A stretch of 64,000 nucleotides of DNA from Ceratodon purpureus (taxonomy: Eukaryota; Streptophyta; Bryopsida; Pseudoditrichales; Ditrichaceae): assembly GCA_014871385.1 (NCBI GenBank), contig CM026421.1, positions 21,814,865 to 21,878,864 on the forward strand. Reading direction: 5' to 3'. How positions within the stretch are numbered: position 1 is the first letter of the stretch; each line of letters begins with the position of its first letter. The position numbers were made by a program, and so were the translations under genes. The notes below the pieces were generated by a model. The model saw only the letters and a list, made by a program, of their open reading frames with translations, searched no databases and was not told where the DNA came from. Below, piece by piece: positions 56,154 to 64,000 of the stretch.

Positions 56154-57626
56154 CCCACTCCCCGGGACCTCGCTTACTCTCTCCACTCCGCTTCAGGACC
56201 TCGGTTGATATTACGTTCAGTTTCAGGACCTGGGATGGGCTGAGTGGTTTTGTCGTTTGGGGATGTGGGATGGGTTGGGGACCTCGGGTAGGGGAAATAT
56301 CTGCGGGGTTTAACGGTTGTGTTGGGGTTCTTTTTTGGTCCAAGTGGATGGGCGCTCTAAATGTGGGTTCAGTGAAGTGGGTTTACTGGCTTTCGGATTT
56401 AGCGTTTCTGCTGTTGAGCATCTCCACCGGCACTGCCAATTTGTAGGAAAGGGCCTTTTTTTATGGAAGTACACTAGGAAATATCTAAGAAGAGTTATGG
56501 ATTTGGATATTGGACGATGAAACTATGTCTTTTGGATATTGGACGATGAAACTATGTCTTTTGGAAATTTGCTCATATTTGATGATTCGACTGCATTTCA
56601 TATATACTGTAGTATTTTGGTGAATTTTTTAAACCTTTGTATATTAATATCCTTGTAATGCATGTGTTCACATCTTCTCTTGCTTGTATCTATGAGTTCT
56701 TTGAGACTGAATTTTATGAAAAATTTCAATGTGTTTTTCAATGGTGTGGTTTCAAATGCATGTAATATTATTAGATTAAATATGGAACTTTATTTAAGGC
56801 GTATAAAAAATAAAAGTATCAAGTATATGTAAATTTGAGAAATGAACATATATCAACACCCATAAACTTTGGCCTTAACAAAGTATTATCTTTCATCCTA
56901 TTTATTATTATATCAATTTTGTTGTGTTGGATTTTAATTTTGAGTTGTTTTAAAACAATTCAAAATCTTGTGAAGATTTGGAAAGTGGTTTGATATAAAG
57001 AGGTACAAACATAGACTATTTTCTCTATTAAAATATAAATCAATTTTTGGCATACTAAGGCCATATTGTTTTTGAGCACACCATTATTTTCTTGTGATTT
57101 TTGAAGTCTTTGTGTGTTTTGATCACTCTTAATTTCAACAGTTGTAAATTGAGAATTTCAAATGATTTTTTTTTCAAAAAAAATTATAGGTTTTATAGGG
57201 GTTGTGTTTATTCAACTATTAATAAGTTTTATAGTTAATTATCTTTAAGTTTTTAACGACTAAAAAATGTATTGTACTATACACAAGCTCCAATAATAGT
57301 TTAAAATTCAACCTTTTTTTAATCTATTGTAGAATCCACGGAAATATTTATAAAGTTGACAATAAATTGTATGACTTGTATCAATAGTGGTTAGACAATT
57401 TTGTAGTTAAATAAAAAAATTATAGAGAATATAATTTTTTTAAAGGGCTTAGATTTTTAAATTGCTAATTTGTTACCCAATTTTTAAAATCATTAATTAA
57501 TACCCGGAAATTAAAATATTAAAGTCTATTCAAATTCTGAATCAAAATTATTTTTTTCCATTTGCAACAAATGTTTTATAATTTTCTATAGTAAAGGATT
57601 TTAAAGTCCACTTTTGTATACCCATG

Positions 57627-57630
<4 letters not shown>

Positions 57631-57680
<50 letters not shown>
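57631..57680. repeat. (TA)n microsatellite
   Basis: About 25 uninterrupted TA units. Confidence 0.95.
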
Positions 57681-57683
<3 letters not shown>

Positions 57684-58052
57684 AAAAAGAGACATAAAGA
57701 ATCTGAAATAAAGTTAAAAACTAATGCATTCAATTATTCAAAGAAATGTTTTTACACGTAAATATAATATTGAACAATAATAATACTCTAATTGATATCA
57801 ACAATCTTTGGTCCATTAAAATTTTATAAATTTTTAATGCTTTAGTTATTCTAATTTGTTAAATTTCTTTTTTATACAATTAAAAATATTGTTATTTATT
57901 TTTCATATACATATCTTGTTTAATTTGATGAATCTTTAGTCAAACCTCCAAGAATAATTAAAATCTTTAAATACTGTTTTTTTTCTTTTTCAATAAAACT
58001 TAAATTATTTAAAGTTTTAAGATTTTAATAACATCTCACTTATACTATTTGA

Positions 58053-58070
58053 AAAACCTTGTATTTAGTA

Positions 58071-58106
<36 letters not shown>

Positions 58107-58119
58107 TACTAAATACAAG

Positions 58120-58124
<5 letters not shown>
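58053..58124. repeat. perfect 72-bp palindrome with TA core
   Basis: Arms of 21 bp starting AAAACCTTGTATTTAGTAAG are exact inverted copies on either side of a 30-bp TA run. It is able to form a cruciform. Confidence 0.9.
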
Positions 58125-58183
<59 letters not shown>

Positions 58184-58234
58184 TTATTTTATTGAATGAT
58201 TCTATAAAATACTTTAACACTTAATTTATATATA

Positions 58235-58477
58235 TGTTAGGAACAACCCAAGTGTAAATAGGGTTGGAGATAAGAATAGTTGATATGGTATGAACAGGAT
58301 AAGACAGTTTTAGCAGTTAGTAACGGTTGGATGGCGGGGCTAGCAGTTGATCCAATTGCTGGCTGAATCCGTAAACTATTTAAAGCATAGTGAGGGACAA
58401 ATCCCTTACTGTGCATTTTGATACATAAACAAATACTTATTATGAGTGTGTTATCGATTGTCTTTTAGAGTCTAACA
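58235..58477 (+). repeat. solo LTR, probably copia
   Basis: A 243-bp segment begins TGTTAGGAACAACCC and ends AGAGTCTAACA, with the short inverted TGTTAG/CTAACA ends of an LTR. ATATA flanks it on both sides (58230-58234, 58478-58482), but the region is TA-rich so the duplication is weaker evidence. It contains a TATTTAAAG box. It has no internal region and is unlike the LTRs of copia 1 and copia 2. Confidence 0.6.
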
Positions 58478-58482
58478 ATATA

Positions 58483-61400
58483 CAGAATTGAACTAGTTAA
58501 TAAAGTCTCTCTGGAACAATTGTAATTTTGTTTGACATACATAATTCTTAGTTATAAAGTATCGTAAATATTTTAAAGTTTACATATCCACATTGTCATC
58601 TGGGCTGCTTTAAAACTCTTTCGAGTGTTGCCATTTTCCGCTCTTTTATCTTAATAATGTCACTTAAAATATTGTTTGTTAAACCATACTATGAGGCAAG
58701 GACTAAATGTAACATAACGATCATTTCATTAATATAATAAAATGCACAGTGAAGGACAAATCCCTTCACTAAATTTAACTAGTGTTTCAAAAGTCCAGCA
58801 GGTCGTATAACTATTGGCACAACCGCCAAAACCGCCCTTGTAGCCACCCTACAACCTTCCAACCACCACTAACTACCTAGCCACCCTATTAACCTTGTTC
58901 CCACTGTTCCTAATCGATGTTACTTCATTTTATAGGGCTTTCCTTCAAGTCTTCATCCTCATTTTAATGTTTTACATTCCACTTTTTTTTCAAAAAAAAT
59001 TAATGATTTATTTTGAGCTATGAATTGCATCTACCACCCTTTCATTGAATCATTCAGTGTACTTTTAATTTGCCACTGCACATTCCAAAGTTTTAAATCG
59101 ATAATAATAATCAACAAATGCTAAATAGATTGTTTTAAATTCATCTTATTTTATCAATTTCTATCAATAGTATGTTTTTTGAAGACATTTCATCGTATAA
59201 TCTTGTACAAATTTTGAAAAAATAATTTAATTGCTATTCAACAACTCAAACTTAAATGATCTTCAAAATTATTAATAATAATTTGATGTTGTTTCATTTA
59301 TATGACTTTAATAAGATAATTTTCTAATTATGCTTAATGTATCAATAAAAAAAAATTGCTTCTAAATGCTTGCAATGAAGGATTCAATTATACCCCTTTA
59401 ACAATCAAATTGAAGTCATGCTTTAATCAATCAATTACAAGAGAAAAACAAATTAGAACTGTAATGTAGCATGAATGCATAGTTAAATAAATATTAACCT
59501 ATTTAAGTTTTTGAAATAATGAGCTTTAAATAGATTTTATTGACTTATAATAAAAGATTTTAAAATTATTGATCGTTACTATAAAATTGTGGTTTATAGT
59601 AGAAATGTATAGTTTGCCATCATTCATAATTTATTGATCAGTATTGAAATAAAAAGAATATCGCTCGGGGACTCCCTCCTCAAAAGAATGTTGTTTAACT
59701 TCACGAAAGGATGCTGGTGTAGTTAGTACCTAAACATTTTGGGAACAGTTAGTACCTTACCTTCAAATAAGTAAGTGATATGGAAAGGATGAAAAACTTT
59801 CTATATTCAAAAGGTATAACAATAATTAGAAAGGCATCATAGTAGATATACAAAGATGCGCAAATGCATAATGTTTTCGTGTCAACATTTGAAGAGTTGA
59901 AGACTTGAAGTTCTCTCCACGTTTAGTAGAATTAAATTTGGAGAACTTTTTTATTTTGATTTGAAAGAGCGTTGAATTTACAAATAAATTCATTGTAAAA
60001 ATTAATATCAAAATCATATACATTCAATATTGACGAGTGCAACCTTTGATCTTAATATTATATTATGAATATTTATTTGTTTATAATTTAAGGAAATAAA
60101 TATATTGTAGAGGTATTTTTATAAATTTTTATATTTCTTATAGTTTTAGCAAAAAATCAAGCTTTATGTCATGATCTGAATGAATTTAGTACAAAAATGT
60201 ATGATAAAAAGGTGAATTTGCAAAGCATTAAAAAACTATAGTTTTTTACTAGGGGCATGGTTCTTGAATTTAAAAAACTATTACTAAGGGATGACCTATT
60301 TTAGAACCAACACCTTTTAAAGCTTGAAGAATTGTGGATCTTAGCTTAAGTTTTGAAGCTCGTTTATTTCAGAACTATATAATTCAAACTTGTAGAGAAG
60401 TTGGATATATATTTGATAAACTATTAATTGTATGATCACATATGTACTACACGCTTTTTGTTTGTTGATCGAGTTTATAAGAGGTATTGCTTCATTAAAA
60501 AGCAATTTGAAATAAAAGTGTACATTTCAATTAGATTTATAGAGGTATGTGGAAAAAACAACAAATTTGAATGTTTCCACAATTTATGGAAGCACTTATA
60601 TCTTGAAAGCAAAGGCAAAAAACATTAATGTAGAGTTTATGAAATCATATAAGAGTATTTTATAATTTTATAACTATTATGATTATCTAGTCAAAGAATT
60701 GTTGATTTTCATTGTGTTTGCAAAAACGCAATAATTAGCATTTTAGGATAAATTTCAATAATTTTACAATAAAAATATAAAAATCGTGATTTTAGTAAAA
60801 AAAACCTCTTACAATCATAAACATTATCAATACTTTCTTCATGTAAAGTATTGTTAAGCAAATAATTTTTGTCTGCTGATATTTTGTAGTTGTCTCCAAC
60901 ATGATTTCTATCCATCATTTTGTACATGCACAGTGAAATCTGACGTCAAGTCTCGTTGGCGCCATGGAAATAATGGATGTGCACCGGTCTCTTCGTGTTC
61001 ACGCAGTTAAAGCATTGGCAAATGTAATCCCTCTTTGCCTCTTTAGACATCGGGAAGGATTAGAACGCACAATTTGACGATTGAAGCCCAAATCCACACG
61101 AGCCTGGCGACGGGCCTTATGCCTTCTTTGTTGCATAACATCCTTATAGAGTGTATAAAATCATATAATAATATTTTGCAATTTTATTAGTGATACTATG
61201 AAAAAAAATAAAAATGAACAATCTCAATTATAAGTGGTCAATTATATTGCATAGTGCAATAAGACTATAAAAATAAAATACATGTCCATTAAAATTAATG
61301 AGCCATTTTTTCTATTGAATATAATTTTTGTATAAAATTGTGATTTATTAAAAGTCTTGTTAATATATTAGAATCAAAAATTAATTGGCCTCAGTTATAA

Positions 61401-63279
61401 GCACAATCAACAATCTTGAGTACATGATCTAAAATTTATTTAAACTAAAAGTAGACTTTTATAATATCCTATTTAATCTTTGATGATTTTTCCTTAAAAT
61501 TATATTAAGAATATGTGTAAGTGTACATTATTTTTGATAGCATGAGTGAAATAAAAGATAATGTATAGTTTTATCACCTAAGTAATTTCCACTCTATTAT
61601 GGATCTATAGATGCACACTTTAAGGGTTAATCATTAAAATGGATTATTAATAAAAACGTAGAATTTGTGTGGCATATTCAAATTTTATATAGAATTAATT
61701 AAAAGACAATAACTACAAGATAAAGTGTATAACTCATTGTCTAAAGCCTATAAATAATTTTTTTTTTTTAATTTTTTTTATAGAAATTATAGACCTTTAA
61801 TCTAACATATAAAACTTTTTGTAAATAATAAATCAACTGATTTTCTAATCATAAATTTGTTTTTTACAAGTTTTTTGTATGTTTTGTTATTTAACTTTTA
61901 TAGACTAAAGTGGTTTATTCAAAGAACATACATACATTGAAAATTTAAATAACACATTTTGATCGAAAAAATTCAAATCTATAAATTTTTTCAAGTAGAA
62001 TATATAAATAAAATAAATTTTTAAACTAAAATAATGATTTAATTGTAAATTTTCTTAAATATTTTGATTTCTTAAATTAGGTTTAGAAATTTCACTAATT
62101 TAGATTAAACCAAGTTATAGCATAGGTAAGAAATGACACGTTTTTCATTCAATTGAATCAAATATACATGGCATTTCAAGTCTCTGAAACTTTCATGAGT
62201 CAATTTTTATTGGGATCGAATAGTTTATTTTATGATTTAAAAATTAACAAATTACTGTGTCTGAATAATACAATTGTTTTGTTTATATAATTATCATCTA
62301 TATATTAATTTCCAGCAAGAATGTAGAAATATTCAAAATTTTGAGGAAAAAAATCCAAAACATATTTTAAACCATAATTTTTAAACAAAAATTTTAGAAA
62401 ATAATTCTAGAGAGTACTCTAGGTCTTTTCATTCTAAAAATGTCATTTTTATAAAGGTGCCACAAGTAGAAATATAAGTGAATTATAGAATTTCACTCGT
62501 ACAATCCCATATTTGACTTCTTTTAGATGTTATGGAGGAAATGTAGATCCATGGATCTTTGTGGATTGGAAAATCATAATGTTTTATTGTAAATTCTTTT
62601 ATTGAAATTTGGATAATTTGGCACTTCAAATTTGGAAGTTTATACTACAATAAAAAAAAATTCCATCCAAATTACTTTCAATTACAAATTTCTTTAACAT
62701 CATTTCATTTTGAATTTAATGACACTAATGTACCAATTAGTCAACAAATAATCTAGCAATCTAATCATACAATGAATCTTTTTGGAATGCATTTGTAATT
62801 TATCTAACAATCTTTTCCATTAGATAATTGAGGAAAAGAATGAAGCTCTACTAAACATCAAAATTATTGAAGCTTTGATCTTTTTATATCCGGTTTTTGC
62901 CTTAATTACCAACAAAGTTGTGTGAAAACCTAATGGCTTTATAATCCATTAAATTGTCCAAAATAGCATTCTTCATTACAACCCATGCTTACCTTTTGCA
63001 TTGAACAAAATTGTATCAAAAGCTAATAAAAACATCTACATAATTGATCCAATATAAATGTTTGGCTTGAATTTCCTAAAAATCTTCTTATAAAAAAAAT
63101 TTGCTTCCAATTAAATCTCAAATTCAAATCAATAATGGAGGCAAAACCTTCAAACAAATGAAGGATTGAATATACACTTCTGCGTTTTGTTAAAGACAAA
63201 ATACATATAAAATTTGATACAATACCAGATGAGTATCATCAAGATTAGAACATGTAAACAAAGATAAAATTGCTGCATT
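58483..63279. other. AT-rich spacer without a gene
   Basis: Nearly 5 kb with only short AT-rich ORFs. One sequence near 58742-58773 (GCACAGTGAAGGACAAATCC plus CTTCACT) resembles a hairpin-forming part of the solo LTR. A GC-richer patch lies at about 60930-61140 without recognisable content. Confidence 0.55.
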
Positions 63280-63910
63280 TCTTTAAACACACTATTCATT
63301 GGCTGACAACAACTTCTCCTGTTCCCTTACTTCTACGTCCACCTTCATTTCAAGATTTAATTCTTAATCTACCAAGTACTTGAAATCCACCTCCATCTGC
63401 AATTCCACAATAAAGTCTCCCTCCACCATACTCTTGGAATCTACCACTATATCAACTTCAAGTTCAACTCGTTCTCTTCCATACTCTTAGAATCCACCTC
63501 CCTCTTCAACACTAACTTGGCCACCTCTAGAAAATCCTATCTCTTCACTCCAACTCCATAACAAGAATCTCTCTCGTGATATTCAACTCTTCATTATTCC
63601 TAAACCTTTATTATGGACTCTAATTTCTTTTCTAAAACCACCATTCTTGATTCTATTTCCCCTTCACAATAACCTTTTTCTCGAGCTCGACGTCCACGTC
63701 CAGAACCTCCATCTTGGCCTTAAACTTGGTGTAAACTTGTTTTTTTTGGATTCTTGAGCTACCTCAACTTTCTCTATCAGATTTTGCTTCTCTATCTGTT
63801 GCCTCTACTATTGTATTTCTGATTCATACACCAACACCTCTTCCTCTATTTCCGCGCCCCACTTCCCTATCTCTAGATCCTCTATCTCAACTTCTCTTAG
63901 CTCCATTTCA
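63280..63910 (-). other. CT-rich stretch with decayed RGG-like coding on the minus strand
   Basis: The plus strand is strongly pyrimidine-rich. Read on the minus strand it gives stop-interrupted runs such as RDREVGRGNRGRGVGV and QDGGSGRGRRARE, like the Arg/Gly-rich linkers of copia gag proteins or an RGG protein. No complete frame exists. A decayed retroelement is the favoured but weak reading. Confidence 0.25.
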
Positions 63911-64000
63911 AATATTCATAACATACCGAGCTGGTTAGCATAAGAATATGTTGTTTGTCAAGTTTAACCCCTATAGTCGAAAATCCTCAAAATTGACAAA

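Larger units (their letters stand above)
56160..58234. other. AT-rich spacer with simple repeats
   Basis: No gene was recognised. A 29-bp unit is duplicated in tandem at 56502-56559 (TTTGGATATTGGACGATGAA...). A (TA)25 microsatellite lies at 57631-57680 and another TA run at about 58125-58178. Confidence 0.6.

Noticed and set aside
57548..57733. Ile/Tyr repeat ORF
   Set aside because: It is a translation of the (TA)n microsatellite.

Overview
The window is nuclear DNA of a land plant. The grounds are spliced genes with short GT-AG introns, plant-type families (a CASP-like membrane protein, a Sec14-type lipid-transfer protein, a nucleolin with a GAR tail), Ty1/copia, hAT and MULE transposons, and long AT-rich spacers with TA microsatellites. 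Codon and family evidence does not fix the lineage. Nothing points specifically to a flowering plant, and a fern, lycophyte or bryophyte is possible. All gene models were spliced by eye; phases were checked for the multi-exon genes.

Layout. 1-2.6 kb is AT-rich spacer. 2.6-8.9 kb is one complete hAT transposon (2596-8891) with CAGTGCTTTT ends and a perfect 8-bp target duplication; its transposase has two in-frame TAG codons and a frameshift. 9-23 kb is a graveyard of small elements: an ~85-bp minisatellite interrupted by a truncated LINE, a family of inverted repeats at 14.1-18.1 kb with a 377-bp MITE inside, and a 1.1-kb MULE-like element (18708-19819) with a 9-bp target duplication. 24.0-25.5 kb holds a four-exon gene of unknown function on the minus strand.

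26.9-42.2 kb is a cluster of a small secreted-protein family: copy A (26945), a broken copy split by a copia element (28205/33681), and copies B and C (39509 minus, 41709 plus), which sit on the arms of a ~1-kb inverted duplication. Two copia retrotransposons lie in this cluster. The first (28355-33680) is old and full length. The second (34039-37565) has nearly identical 243-bp LTRs but lacks integrase and much of reverse transcriptase.

43.5-55.2 kb is the conserved core, all on the minus strand: a 12-exon Sec14/CRAL-TRIO protein, a three-exon CASP-like protein, and a 15-exon nucleolin whose promoter carries telo-box and site II motifs. From 56 kb to the end the DNA is AT-rich with no recognisable gene; it contains a solo LTR, TA repeats and a perfect 72-bp palindrome.

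The most notable patterns are these. Broken transposon reading frames carry almost only TAG stops, as expected from deamination of methylated CHG sites. The secreted-protein cluster is shaped by inverted duplication and retroelement insertion. The nucleolin acidic domain is built from repeated phase-0 exons.
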